Positions 21,403-29,686 of a DNA stretch of 38,815 nucleotides are shown in pieces (the first letter of the stretch is position 1; each line of letters starts with the position of its first letter). The notes below the pieces were generated by a model, which was given only the letters and a program-made list of their open reading frames with translations, made no database searches and was not told the origin of the DNA. The stretch comes from Gammaproteobacteria bacterium (GTDB lineage Bacteria; Pseudomonadota; Gammaproteobacteria; Steroidobacterales; XN24), in assembly GCA_020341735.1 (NCBI GenBank), contig CP070833.1:1504247-1543061 (forward strand). Direction: 5' to 3'. A program made the translations under genes and the position numbers.

Positions 21403-22023
21403 ATGAACATGAGAGCGACTTTCCTGGCGTACCTGACCGCTGCGATACTGAGTTATGCCGCGGTAGCCTCTGCCACCGGCCCGGCAGAAGTTATCCAGGA
21501 AGCATCCACCTTGATGTTGGAGGCGTTGGCCGAAAAACGGGACCTGTTCTCGGAGGATCGGGATGCCCTCTATTCAGCCGTAGACGACATCCTGTTACCG
21601 CGATTTGACCAGCAGTACAGTGGCGGTCTGGTCATGGGCAAGTACTGGCGTAGGGCGACACCGGAACAACGACAGCGATTTATCACTGCACTGTATCGGT
21701 CACTACTTCAGACCTATGCCGAGGGGATTCTCGAATATCGCGGTGATCAACTCGAGGTCCTGCCCGTCGACGGGGATTTGTCCAAAGGCAAGGCTGTCGT
21801 GGAGACTCTGGTCACGCTGGAAACCGGTGTCGTCACTCCGGTGAACTACCGCATGCGGCTCACCGACGGGCAATGGAAGGCCTACGATGTGGTTATCGAA
21901 GGTATCTCTTACGTCAGTAATTATCGCAGCCAGTATGCCGGCGAGTTCCGCGCGAAAGGCATTGATACGGTCATCGAGGAACTTGAGGCGAAATCCGGCG
22001 ATGCTACCGGCGAAGAGCAATGA
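21403..22023 (+). CDS. mlaC: MlaC, periplasmic phospholipid-binding protein
   Basis: A soluble carrier of 206 residues that shuttles phospholipid between MlaA at the outer membrane and MlaD. It has a signal peptide (FLAYLTAAILSYAAVASA) and the MlaC fold: SAVDDILLPRFDQQYSGGLVMGKYWRRATPEQRQRFI, then YRMRLTDGQWKAYDVVIEGISYVSNYRSQY. AAGGAGG lies about 10 bases before ATG 21403; a second ATG is two codons later. The stop overlaps the mlaB ATG by 4 bp. Confidence 0.95.
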   Translation: MNMRATFLAYLTAAILSYAAVASATGPAEVIQEASTLMLEALAEKRDLFSEDRDALYSAVDDILLPRFDQQYSGGLVMGKYWRRATPEQRQRFITALYRSLLQTYAEGILEYRGDQLEVLPVDGDLSKGKAVVETLVTLETGVVTPVNYRMRLTDGQWKAYDVVIEGISYVSNYRSQYAGEFRAKGIDTVIEELEAKSGDATGEEQ

Positions 22024-22340
22024 GCGACCTGCGATTTGAGGATCTTGGCGATGGCAAGTTTGCCGTGTACGGAGAGCTCACATATGCAACGGCGACGCGC
22101 GCGCTGGAGATGAGCAAGGATCTGTTCGCGGATCACGCCAGAATAGAGCTAGACATGACCAACGTCGAAGACGGCGACAGTGCCGGGCTTGCGCTGTTGC
22201 TGGAATGGGTCAACTGGGCGAAAAACTTCGTCAGGGAAATCCGCTACATCAATATCCCTTCGCAAATTGTTGCCATCGCCCAGATAAGCGAGGTAGACGA
22301 TATGCTCACCAAGGGTGAGCGCTGGACGGGGATCATCTAG
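22020..22340 (+). CDS. mlaB: MlaB, STAS-domain subunit
   Basis: A cytoplasmic STAS protein of 106 residues that binds and stabilises MlaF. The STAS core includes KFAVYGELTYATATRALEM, ARIELDMTNVEDGDSAGLALLLEWVNWA (the position of the conserved Ser/Thr) and IRYINIPSQIVAIAQIS. It starts inside the mlaC stop (ATGA at 22020-22023), which fixes the start. Confidence 0.92.
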   Translation: MSDLRFEDLGDGKFAVYGELTYATATRALEMSKDLFADHARIELDMTNVEDGDSAGLALLLEWVNWAKNFVREIRYINIPSQIVAIAQISEVDDMLTKGERWTGII

Positions 22341-22369
22341 CGGCTCGTGCCCTGGCGCCGCTGAAGGTC

Positions 22370-23137
22370 GTGGTGACAGAAGTGCTTCGACGATCTGGAA
22401 GCTTGTTTTTCCTGACGCTACTCCTAGCATTGACTTCGGCATGCAGCGCCTATCGTGCCGGTCCGGACGGCGAAACACTGGACCCGCTGGAGTCGATCAA
22501 CCGACCGATCTACGCTTTCAACGATACGCTTGACCGCTGGATCCTTCGTCCAATCGCCAAGGGCTATGATGTCGCGGCTCCCAAGCCCGTGAAGTTCGCC
22601 GTCATGAACTTTTTTACCAATTGGAGGACGCCGGTCTACGTCGTCAATCATGTGCTGCAGGCCAATTTCGGTGCAGCCGCCCGACAGACGGGTCGATTCG
22701 CTATCAATACGACGCTGGGACTGGGTGGCATTATCGACGCGGCCGTGGATGCAAAGTTACCCAAGGAGGCGACCGGCTTCGGTACGACGCTGGGCAAGTG
22801 GGGGGTAGGGGATGGCCCCTACTGGATGCTGCCAGTGCTCGGGCCATCCAATCCGAGAGACACGCTGGGTTTCTTTGCAGACCGCTATATCGATCCGCTG
22901 CGGCGTTACAGGAACACCAGCGTCCGGGACAAGCTCCTGATATTGAGGATCATCGAGACCCGACGTCAGTTGCTTTCAACGGACAAGGCTCGGCGCGAAG
23001 CGGCCGACCCCTATGTGTTTGTCCGGGAGGCGTATCTGCAGAATCGGCGCTTCCAGATCACTGGCGAGCAGGATGACGATGAACTCGATGATTTCGAGGC
23101 CGAGTTCGAGATGTTGCTCGAGGAGGAAGGGCTGTGA
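22370..23137 (+). CDS. mlaA: MlaA (VacJ) family outer-membrane lipoprotein
   Basis: MlaA removes mislocalised phospholipid from the outer leaflet of the outer membrane and passes it to MlaC. The 255-residue product has a lipoprotein-type signal ending LTSACSAY, then DPLESINRPIYAFNDTLDRWILRPIAKGY, FFTNWRTPVYVVNHVLQ, and the family signature GDGPYWMLPVLGPSNPRDTLG. The start is one of GTG 22370 or 22373; GAAGGT lies just upstream. The C-terminus is acidic (DDDELDDFEAEFEMLLEEE). In E. coli this gene is separate from mlaFEDCB; here it follows mlaB by 29 bp, so the whole pathway is one operon. No terminator is visible in the 37-bp convergent gap to bepA. Confidence 0.94.
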   Translation: MVTEVLRRSGSLFFLTLLLALTSACSAYRAGPDGETLDPLESINRPIYAFNDTLDRWILRPIAKGYDVAAPKPVKFAVMNFFTNWRTPVYVVNHVLQANFGAAARQTGRFAINTTLGLGGIIDAAVDAKLPKEATGFGTTLGKWGVGDGPYWMLPVLGPSNPRDTLGFFADRYIDPLRRYRNTSVRDKLLILRIIETRRQLLSTDKARREAADPYVFVREAYLQNRRFQITGEQDDDELDDFEAEFEMLLEEEGL

Positions 23138-23174
23138 ACGGGCGCGCGCCGATGACGTCCGGACTCAGGAGTGT

Positions 23175-24668
23175 CTAGCGAGAACTGGCATATCCCGCTG
23201 CGTGATCGGGGTGCTTCTCCGGCAGAAACGGCTGTAATTGCTGCTTCCTTGCCTCGAAACGGGCTCGTTGCACATCCTGCAGGCCCGGCTGAGAAAGAGC
23301 CAGATTGAGCTGTTCGACAGCCATCATCACGTTGCCGTTGAGCAGGTAGTATTCGCACATGTAGTAGTGGGCTTCGGCCTGCTCCCCGGCGCCGCCCGCT
23401 GCGTTGGCGATCAGCCTGACCTGCGCGGCCGTGGGCGGAACGTTGTTGAACAAATCCAGCAGTATCTCGTGCGCGCGATCATATTGCTTGGCCCACATCA
23501 GGGCTTCCGCGTAATGGACTGTGAGCGGTACATTGCGGGGAAACAGGGCCAGCGCATCCTCGAATACAATGACGCTCTCGTTTGGTTGCCCGGCAGCCAT
23601 CATCGCCTGGCCCAGGGCAGAGTGGTAGGCGATCACCGACTCGTCGTTGTCCCGCAGCTCATAGAACAGGCGTATGGCCTCCTCTGATCTTTCGGCCCGA
23701 ACAAGTGCAAGTCCATATCCATATTGAATGTGCGGATATGATTCCGGCGACTGTTCGAGGAGATTCTCGTAGTAGGCTACGACGTCGCGCGCGGACTCGG
23801 CCGTGAGTACTCGGAGTCTCTCGCGCATCAACGCATATTCGGGACTCTCATAGACCTCGGACGGAGGCAGCTGATCAGCGCGTGCTCTGGTCTCGGCGAT
23901 TCGGGTTGAGGAAACCGGGTGGGTCAGGAGGAACTCGGGGACACGGTTGCCCCAGGATCCGCTCAACCGCCCCATGGTCTCAAAGAAGTCGGGCATCCCG
24001 TAGGGGTCAAAACCTGAGCTAGACAATATCTGCAGCCCGACCCTGTCGGCCTCGTACTCATTGACCCGGGTGTAATTTATCGATTGCTGGACCGCGAATG
24101 CCTGGGCGCTCATGGCCGTGGCCTGGATGACGTCGCCGCTTGCCTGGCCGGAGACTCCCATGAGTATGGCTGCCAGGACAGCCGCTCCTGCGAGCATGCT
24201 GCTCTTGCTCTGGGCAGCCGCCCGCCGAGCGATATGTTTCTGCGTGACGTGTGCAATTTCGTGAGCCACGACACCGGCCAGCTCGCTTTCGCGCTGGGTC
24301 TGGAGAATGAGGCCGGTATTGACGCCGATGTAACCACCGGGCAAGGCGAATGCGTTGATGTTGGAATCGTTGACAAGGAAGAAACGGAAGTCTTCCTCGC
24401 CATCCTGAGCATTGGCGACGAGTCGATGACCGACTGAATCTATGTACTCGTCCAGGTCCGGATCTTCGAGAATCTGGCCGTCCATCCGCAGTCGGAGCAG
24501 CACGGTGCGCCCGATTCTCTCCGCCTGACTCTTGCTGATGATGGAATCTGCCGGATTGCCGAAATCCGGCAGGTCGTCGGCCGTTGTCGCGCCCGCAGCT
24601 GGCTCCGGCGGCGAGAACATCACCAAAAACGCGACGGCAAGAGGGATTAAGAACTTTCGGATCATCAT
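23175..24668 (-). CDS. bepA: BepA-like M48 metalloprotease with TPR repeats
   Basis: A periplasmic protease/chaperone of 497 residues that helps or degrades outer-membrane proteins such as LptD at the Bam complex. It has a signal peptide (FLIPLAVAFLVMFSPPEPAAG). Zinc motif HEIAH is at residues 136-140 (AGVVAHEIAHVTQKH), with the third ligand in NEYEADRVGLQIL. The regulatory-loop His lies in LTHPVSSTRIAE. From ~300 onward are TPR-like helices (YPHIQYGYGLALVRAERSEE, AYHSALGQAMMAAGQPNE). Two adjacent ATGs (24668, 24665) are possible starts; the Shine-Dalgarno is weak. It is convergent with mlaA. Confidence 0.93.
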   Translation of the reverse strand: MMIRKFLIPLAVAFLVMFSPPEPAAGATTADDLPDFGNPADSIISKSQAERIGRTVLLRLRMDGQILEDPDLDEYIDSVGHRLVANAQDGEEDFRFFLVNDSNINAFALPGGYIGVNTGLILQTQRESELAGVVAHEIAHVTQKHIARRAAAQSKSSMLAGAAVLAAILMGVSGQASGDVIQATAMSAQAFAVQQSINYTRVNEYEADRVGLQILSSSGFDPYGMPDFFETMGRLSGSWGNRVPEFLLTHPVSSTRIAETRARADQLPPSEVYESPEYALMRERLRVLTAESARDVVAYYENLLEQSPESYPHIQYGYGLALVRAERSEEAIRLFYELRDNDESVIAYHSALGQAMMAAGQPNESVIVFEDALALFPRNVPLTVHYAEALMWAKQYDRAHEILLDLFNNVPPTAAQVRLIANAAGGAGEQAEAHYYMCEYYLLNGNVMMAVEQLNLALSQPGLQDVQRARFEARKQQLQPFLPEKHPDHAAGYASSR

Positions 24669-24799
24669 GACTCGGGGTGTTTCAAGCCACAGACAGCAAC
24701 CGCCCCGGTTTGTTCAACATTCTCTATGATGCCCGAATTCGATGTGGCGGCACAGTATTCAGGGGTCCGGCTTGGTGCGCAGAGGCCATTTTTACTGCG

Positions 24800-26209
24800 C
24801 TACAGGACGTCGGAGGCATGATCGGCGAGCCGAGATCTTTCGCCACGGAGCAGCGTCACATGGCCAGAGTGACTCCAACTGCGGAATCGATTGACTGCGT
24901 AAGTAAGACCTGAAGTGGTCTCCGTAAGATAGGGGGTATCGATCTGGGCGACATTACCCAGGCAGACAACTTTGGTCCCTGGCCCGGCTCGCGTTATCAG
25001 GGCCTTCATCTGCTTTGAGGTCAGATTCTGGGCCTCATCGAGAATAATGTAGCGATTGAGAAACGTGCGGCCACGCATGAAATTCAGGGATCGTATCTTT
25101 ATCCGGTTCCTGAGCAGATCATTCGTCGCCGCTCGGCCCCAGTCTCCGCCTTCGTCACTCTGTGTCAGGACCTCGAGATTATCCATCAGCGCGCCCATCC
25201 AGGGCTCCATTTTCTCTTCCTCGGTGCCAGGCAGGAAGCCGATGTCCTCTCCTAGCGGAACCGTCACCCGGGTCATAATGATTTCCCGATAGCGATTCGC
25301 TTCCAGCGTCTGAGCCAGCCCTGCGGCCAGTGTAAGCAAGGTTTTGCCCGTTCCCGCGGGACCTAGGATGCTGATGAAATCGACCGATTCGTCCGTAAGC
25401 AGATTAAGAGCAAAATTTTGCTCCCGATTCCTCGCCGTTATGCCCCAGACTGAGTTCCGTTCGCCACGGAACTGCTGAATGAGTTCGATAACGGCGGTCT
25501 CGTCTTCCACCGATCGGACGATCGCTTCGAAATTGCTGTCGTCCTCCGTGAACAGGAACTCGTTCGGAGTCCAATCAACAACCTGCGGGCCCTTAATGCG
25601 ATAGAAGGTCCGTCCTTCTTCCTGCCAGGAATCCATGTCCCGGCTGTGAGTGTCCCAGAAGTCCGATCCCAGCGCCGCGCTACCGCTGAATAGCAGGTCG
25701 AGATCATCGAGGGTTTTGTCATTGAAGTAGTCTTCCGCATGGACACCAATAATCGTGGCCTTGATCCGGAGGTTTATGTCTTTTGAGACCAGTGTGACCC
25801 CTGCTTCAGGATGCTGTTCCTGCAGTGACAGGCAATATTCGAGAATCGTATTGTCGGCGCGGTGGCCGGGGAGGGTGTCCGGTAACAGGGGCTGGGAAAG
25901 CCGCGTCTGGAAAAACAGTCTGCCGGGCCGGGAATTCGAATTTCCGTTGAGGCGATGTTCTCCCGGCAACTCGATCCCGGTGTCGATCCTATGCTTGTCC
26001 GCACCCTGAACCAACTCGTCAATGAATCGACTGACCTGTCTCACATTGCGGGCCGATTCAGTCATCCCCTTTTTGCCCGCATCCAGTTCCTCCAGGACAA
26101 CCATGGGCAGGAATATGTCATGTTCGTCGAACCGGAAGATCGACGTTGGATCGTGCATCAAAACGTTGGTATCGAGCACAAAAATCCGTCTACGTGGCTC
26201 TGTAGTCAC
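24800..26209 (-). CDS. PIN-PhoH ATPase (PhoH2-like)
   Basis: A 469-residue fusion of an N-terminal PIN nuclease domain (FVLDTNVLMHDPTSIF, VVLEELD, ADNTILEYCL, VSKDINLRIKA: the acidic residues of the metal site are kept) and a C-terminal PhoH ATPase. Walker A is GPAGTGKTLLTLAAG (K289), and Walker B is IILDEAQNLTSKQMKALITR. Related PhoH2 proteins unwind and cleave RNA; whether this one does is inferred. It starts at GTG (26209), with AGGAG about 12 bases upstream. It lies 53 bp after bcp on the same strand. Confidence 0.9.
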   Translation of the reverse strand: MTTEPRRRIFVLDTNVLMHDPTSIFRFDEHDIFLPMVVLEELDAGKKGMTESARNVRQVSRFIDELVQGADKHRIDTGIELPGEHRLNGNSNSRPGRLFFQTRLSQPLLPDTLPGHRADNTILEYCLSLQEQHPEAGVTLVSKDINLRIKATIIGVHAEDYFNDKTLDDLDLLFSGSAALGSDFWDTHSRDMDSWQEEGRTFYRIKGPQVVDWTPNEFLFTEDDSNFEAIVRSVEDETAVIELIQQFRGERNSVWGITARNREQNFALNLLTDESVDFISILGPAGTGKTLLTLAAGLAQTLEANRYREIIMTRVTVPLGEDIGFLPGTEEEKMEPWMGALMDNLEVLTQSDEGGDWGRAATNDLLRNRIKIRSLNFMRGRTFLNRYIILDEAQNLTSKQMKALITRAGPGTKVVCLGNVAQIDTPYLTETTSGLTYAVNRFRSWSHSGHVTLLRGERSRLADHASDVL

Positions 26210-26262
26210 GATATCAACGGCTCCTGCGATTTATGGATGAGAACTGGGCGCGCCACTCTTGG

Positions 26263-26730
26263 CTAAAGCTCACGCACTGCCTCCAGCACTTCTTCAGCAT
26301 GTCCCTTGACGCGTACCTTTCGCCACTCCTTGACCAGCACGCCGTCTTCGTCAATGAGGAAAGTGCTACGTTCTATGCCGAAAACCTTGCGGCCATACAT
26401 GATCTTTTCCTTCAGGACGTCGAACAGCTTGCAGACGGTCTCATCGGCGTCCGATAGCAACTCGAACGGGAGATCATACTTGGCCTTGAAGTTCTCATGA
26501 GACTGCAGGCTATCGCGGGAGATGCCGAAAACATCGGCTCCCGCCCCGGCAAACTCCGGATAGAGATCCCTGAAATCCTGGCTTTCCATGGTGCAACCCG
26601 GCGTGTTGTCTTTCGGGTAAAAATACAGAACGACTTTACGGTTCTTGGCATCGGCAAGGCTGAACCGGGTTTCTGCGGTGCCCGGAAGGTCGAAGTCCGG
26701 GATTTTCTTTCCTATTGCTACGTTACTCAT
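26263..26730 (-). CDS. bcp: Thioredoxin-dependent thiol peroxidase Bcp (PrxQ type)
   Basis: A cytoplasmic peroxiredoxin of 155 residues that reduces H2O2 and organic hydroperoxides. The start is ATG 26730 (MSNVAIGKKIPDFDLPG), with GGAG 6 bases upstream; a longer frame upstream lacks homology. The peroxidatic cysteine is C46 (KDNTPGCTMESQDFRD). The resolving cysteine of E. coli Bcp, five residues later, is missing here (S or Q occupy that area). The only other Cys is C100 (ETVCKLFDV). It lies 23 bp after the gcvR-like gene, as bcp follows gcvR in E. coli. Confidence 0.94.
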   Translation of the reverse strand: MSNVAIGKKIPDFDLPGTAETRFSLADAKNRKVVLYFYPKDNTPGCTMESQDFRDLYPEFAGAGADVFGISRDSLQSHENFKAKYDLPFELLSDADETVCKLFDVLKEKIMYGRKVFGIERSTFLIDEDGVLVKEWRKVRVKGHAEEVLEAVREL

Positions 26731-26753
26731 GTTCGCTCCGTCGTCTCTGATTA

Positions 26754-27347
26754 TCAGCCCTTCACGGGTTCCATGATCGCGTCCAGATTCAGCTGATCGC
26801 AAAATTCCATGAACTCGTCCCGCAGTGCGGCGATCTGGATTGCTGCCGGTACATTGATCGTCATTTGTACCGCAAACATCGGTGCGCCGGTGTGGGCTGC
26901 GGCATAGCTGCGAGTGTTGAGTTCTGCGATATCTATTTCGCGGGTAGAGAAAAAGCTGGCCAGGTTGAAGACGATGCCTGGTTGATCGAGACAGATCACG
27001 TCCACCGCATAAGGCAACATATCCTCGCGACCGGGGCGCTGTTCGGTTCGCTTGATAGTGACGGTCAAGTCAGTGTCTTTCCCTACCTTCTTCAGTTCGG
27101 ACTCGAGTCTGGCTAAGGTATGCCAATTACCGGACACCAGAAGCAGCATGGCAAAGTCCGCCCCGAGAGCCGTCATGCGGCTCTCAACGATATTGCCACC
27201 GCATTCCAGAACTGCCCTGGTCAAGTCATGCACGACGCCCGGCCGATCGCTACCGACGGCCGTGATTACAGTCAACTGCTGCATTTGTGAAGTCTCGATG
27301 GGCGGTCGCCCGTCCGAGTCGAAGTCATATTCGGAGTGTAACGCCAT
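26754..27347 (-). CDS. gcvR: GcvR-like double ACT-domain protein
   Basis: Two ACT domains in tandem: LTVITAVGSDRPGVVHDLTRAVLECGGNIVESRM (first) and VDVICLDQPGIVFNLASFFSTREIDIAELNTRSY (second). E. coli GcvR has the same layout and binds GcvA to shut off the glycine cleavage operon. I give ATG 27347 (197 residues), but ATG 27284 (176 residues, MQQLTVITAVG) aligns better with the start of E. coli GcvR; neither has a strong ribosome site. Divergent from dapA and upstream of bcp, the same neighbours as in E. coli. Whether a GcvA partner exists cannot be seen here. Confidence 0.88.
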   Translation of the reverse strand: MALHSEYDFDSDGRPPIETSQMQQLTVITAVGSDRPGVVHDLTRAVLECGGNIVESRMTALGADFAMLLLVSGNWHTLARLESELKKVGKDTDLTVTIKRTEQRPGREDMLPYAVDVICLDQPGIVFNLASFFSTREIDIAELNTRSYAAAHTGAPMFAVQMTINVPAAIQIAALRDEFMEFCDQLNLDAIMEPVKG

Positions 27348-27434
27348 TGTTTCCGGAGTGAAACGCCCCTGAGCTCCTTGCCACGCTGGGTTGCCGAAAG
27401 TACCATCCCCGCCCATCCTTGGGGGGTGGCGGAG

Positions 27435-28331
27435 ATGTTCAGAGGAAGCATTGTGGCCCTGGTCACGCCGATGACGGCGGACGGGGTGCTGGACTATTCA
27501 GCGCTGGAACGTCTTCTGTCCTTCCACATTTCCGAAGGAACTCAAGGCGTTGTCATAGCCGGAACCACCGGAGAGTCTCCGACTCTCAGCGGCAAGGAAC
27601 TGGAGGGGCTGGTCGGCCGGGCCGTGGAGATCTGCGCGGGCCGTATACCGGTTATTGGCGGCAGCGGTACAAACAGCACTGCCAGGACGGTAAAACTCAC
27701 CCGCAGGGTGGCGCGAGCGGGGGCCGATGCAGCTCTTGTCGTGACTCCGTATTACAACAAGCCGACACAGAGAGGTCTGCTGGCACACTACACTGCAGTT
27801 GCAGACGGGGCCGGGTTGCCGGTGATCATGTACAACGTGCCGGGACGCACGGGGTGTGACCTGCAGCCTGAGACGGCTGCCGCGCTAGCCGCGCATCCGG
27901 CTATCGTGGGGCTCAAGGAGGCGACCCCCGGGACGCAGCGATTGGCGCGCCTCAGGGAACTGTGTCCCGAGGAGTTCTGTCTCCTCAGTGGGGACGATGC
28001 AACGGGTTGTGAATTCATGTTGGCAGGCGGATGGGGAGTGATCTCCGTGACCGCAAACGTAGCGCCAAGACTGATGCGGGCAGTTTGCGATGCCGCGCTG
28101 CAGGGGCAGATCGAAGGTGCACGAGAAATCGATGGGCGTCTGAGTGGGCTGCATGCGGCAATGTTTCTTGAACCCAATCCGATCCCTGTCAAGTGGGCTG
28201 TGGCCAGGCTCGGGCTCATAGGCGAGGGCATCAGGCTGCCCCTGACCAAGCTGGAGGATCGATTCCAATCGGCTGTTGCGTCCGCCATGCAGGCGGCAGG
28301 ACTGGAGACCGGAGTGCGGGATAAGACGTGA
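27435..28331 (+). CDS. dapA: 4-hydroxy-tetrahydrodipicolinate synthase
   Basis: Condenses pyruvate with aspartate semialdehyde, the first step of the lysine/diaminopimelate branch. The start ATG 27435 (MFRGSIVALVTPMTADG) gives 298 residues with the family numbering: T44 and T45 (GTTGESPT), Y107 (TPYYNKPTQRG), Y133 (MYNVPGRTGCDL) and the Schiff-base lysine K161 (VGLKEAT). All match E. coli DapA. GGGGTGG lies about 5 bases upstream. The stop overlaps the GTG of the next gene (28328-28331). Confidence 0.97.
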   Translation: MFRGSIVALVTPMTADGVLDYSALERLLSFHISEGTQGVVIAGTTGESPTLSGKELEGLVGRAVEICAGRIPVIGGSGTNSTARTVKLTRRVARAGADAALVVTPYYNKPTQRGLLAHYTAVADGAGLPVIMYNVPGRTGCDLQPETAAALAAHPAIVGLKEATPGTQRLARLRELCPEEFCLLSGDDATGCEFMLAGGWGVISVTANVAPRLMRAVCDAALQGQIEGAREIDGRLSGLHAAMFLEPNPIPVKWAVARLGLIGEGIRLPLTKLEDRFQSAVASAMQAAGLETGVRDKT

Positions 28332-29077
28332 TTGCCGATGACAGAAAATTACTCGTGGTCGGCCTTGCCGTAAGCGTAGGCCTGTCGGCCTGCAGCTTCG
28401 GTCGCGGTTCAGGGTCGTCGGGCTGCAAGGATAACCCCCGTTATCAGGCCACCACCGTGGAAGCTCCGCTGAAAGTCCCCAGCGGTCTGGAAGTTCCCGA
28501 GCAAGCCGGGGAAATGCCTCTTCCCACGGGCCCCAGGGCCGCAGTGGCCGCGGGACCAGGAGGCGAGTGCCTGGAGAGACCTCCACGCTTCTTCGCGGCG
28601 AGTGCCAGTTCGGCGGAGGAAGGTCTGCCTGTCGCCCGGGAGTCGGCTTCGATCGGCGATGACTTGGCGCCCGTGCCGTCTGGAGCGTCTGGATCCGCGC
28701 CGGTACTGATCTCGGGCGCGTCGGTGCTGACTAATGAAGTAGCCGTCTTCCTTAACAACTGGGCCAACATCTGGAGCGATAGGAACCTGGAAGAGTATTT
28801 CACGTACTACTCACCTGACTTTGCCCCGGCCGGATACAGCTCTCACAGTGAGTGGCAGGAGACACAGCGCGAAAGGTTCGCCATCCAGGCGACGACCGAG
28901 ATCGTGCTCGATTCACTGGAAGTAGAAACCCTGCCCAATGGAGATGCCAAAGCGAAGTTCGTGCAACGGTTCGGCGTGGCCCCGAATTACCGCTCGGTTC
29001 TGAAGGAGATGGGCCTCACCAGCGGTGGTCCCCGCGGGTGGCGTATCACCAGCGAGCGGATTCTGGACGTCCTCTAG
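28328..29077 (+). CDS. Lipoprotein in the bamC position, with a C-terminal NTF2-like (Cds6-type) domain
   Basis: A 249-residue lipoprotein starting at GTG 28328, which overlaps the dapA stop by 4 bp. The signal ends in GLSACS. The next part (NPRYQATTVEAPLKVPSGL) resembles the unstructured N-terminal segment of BamC, which sits after dapA in E. coli. The helix-grip domains of BamC are absent. A low-complexity linker (about residues 60-130) follows, then a domain VFLNNWANIWSDRNLEEYFTYYSPDFAP ... KAKFVQRFGV ... GWRITSERILDVL, which looks like the NTF2/SnoaL-like tail of Cds6-family L,D-transpeptidase proteins. Role unknown; an outer-membrane or cell-wall accessory function is inferred from context only. 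Confidence 0.75.
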   Translation: MIADDRKLLVVGLAVSVGLSACSFGRGSGSSGCKDNPRYQATTVEAPLKVPSGLEVPEQAGEMPLPTGPRAAVAAGPGGECLERPPRFFAASASSAEEGLPVARESASIGDDLAPVPSGASGSAPVLISGASVLTNEVAVFLNNWANIWSDRNLEEYFTYYSPDFAPAGYSSHSEWQETQRERFAIQATTEIVLDSLEVETLPNGDAKAKFVQRFGVAPNYRSVLKEMGLTSGGPRGWRITSERILDVL

Positions 29078-29129
29078 CGAATTGCAACGATTTCGGGGCT
29101 CCGGTAAAGTGCGTCGCCCCAAGAGCGAC

Positions 29130-29220
<91 letters not shown>

Positions 29221-29520
29221 TTTCACTTATTCTTTCCAATAGTAATCAATAAGTTAAAAAATCACCGCTACGTTAGCCCACAAATAAACCCACAAGTCAT
29301 CGCGGGCTTGCAGATTACATCGAGCAAATCCCCAGCCCTGGTCCTCTCTGCCCAGATGGTCCTCAACGCTGGACACCCGCATCGCCTACGACAACGCGAG
29401 CCTTCCCATCCTAGGAAAATCCCAAGGGAACCCATCCCGCACTATTCAGGCTACGTGTATATCCCAGCGCCCGGAGAAAAAAAGAAAACTTACAAGTTGA
29501 GTTGCCGAACGTCTGCTTTC

Positions 29521-29549
29521 GGCCAGGAGCAAACGTTGAGCTCCTGGCC
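29521..29549. repeat. 10-bp perfect GC-rich inverted repeat
   Basis: GGCCAGGAGC (29521-29530) and GCTCCTGGCC (29540-29549) flank a 9-base loop. There is no T tract on either strand, so a simple terminator is unlikely. It lies just before the tRNA-Asn fragment in a stretch that otherwise has no gene (29221-29686). Confidence 0.6.
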
Positions 29550-29568
29550 TTGATACGAGACAAGACAC

Positions 29569-29618
29569 GGCGACTGTTAATCACCTGGTCGATGGTTCTA
29601 GTCCGCCCCGGAGAGCCA
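29569..29618 (+). pseudogene. 3' fragment of a tRNA-Asn(GTT)
   Basis: Anticodon arm GGCGA-CTGTTAA-TCACC (anticodon GTT, one C/A mismatch in the stem), variable loop TGGTC, T arm GATGG-TTCTAGT-CCGCC (one mismatch, one G/U), acceptor 3' strand CCGGAGA, discriminator G and CCA (29616-29618). The acceptor 5' strand (TCTCCGG) and the D arm, expected in the ~28 bases before 29569, are not there. This is therefore a truncated, slightly decayed copy, such as an integrating element or rearrangement leaves behind. It is not a functional tRNA. Confidence 0.72.
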
Positions 29619-29686
29619 GATTCTCTAGAGAGGTCGCCTGTTGCGGCGTTTTCCATTTGGCAGTTACGTGCAGCGTTGATCCCAGG

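Noticed and set aside
29411-29656. Minus-strand frame with SGSPGRTRTIDQVINSRRV
   Set aside because: It is the antisense translation of the tRNA-Asn fragment; this is what led me to that fragment.
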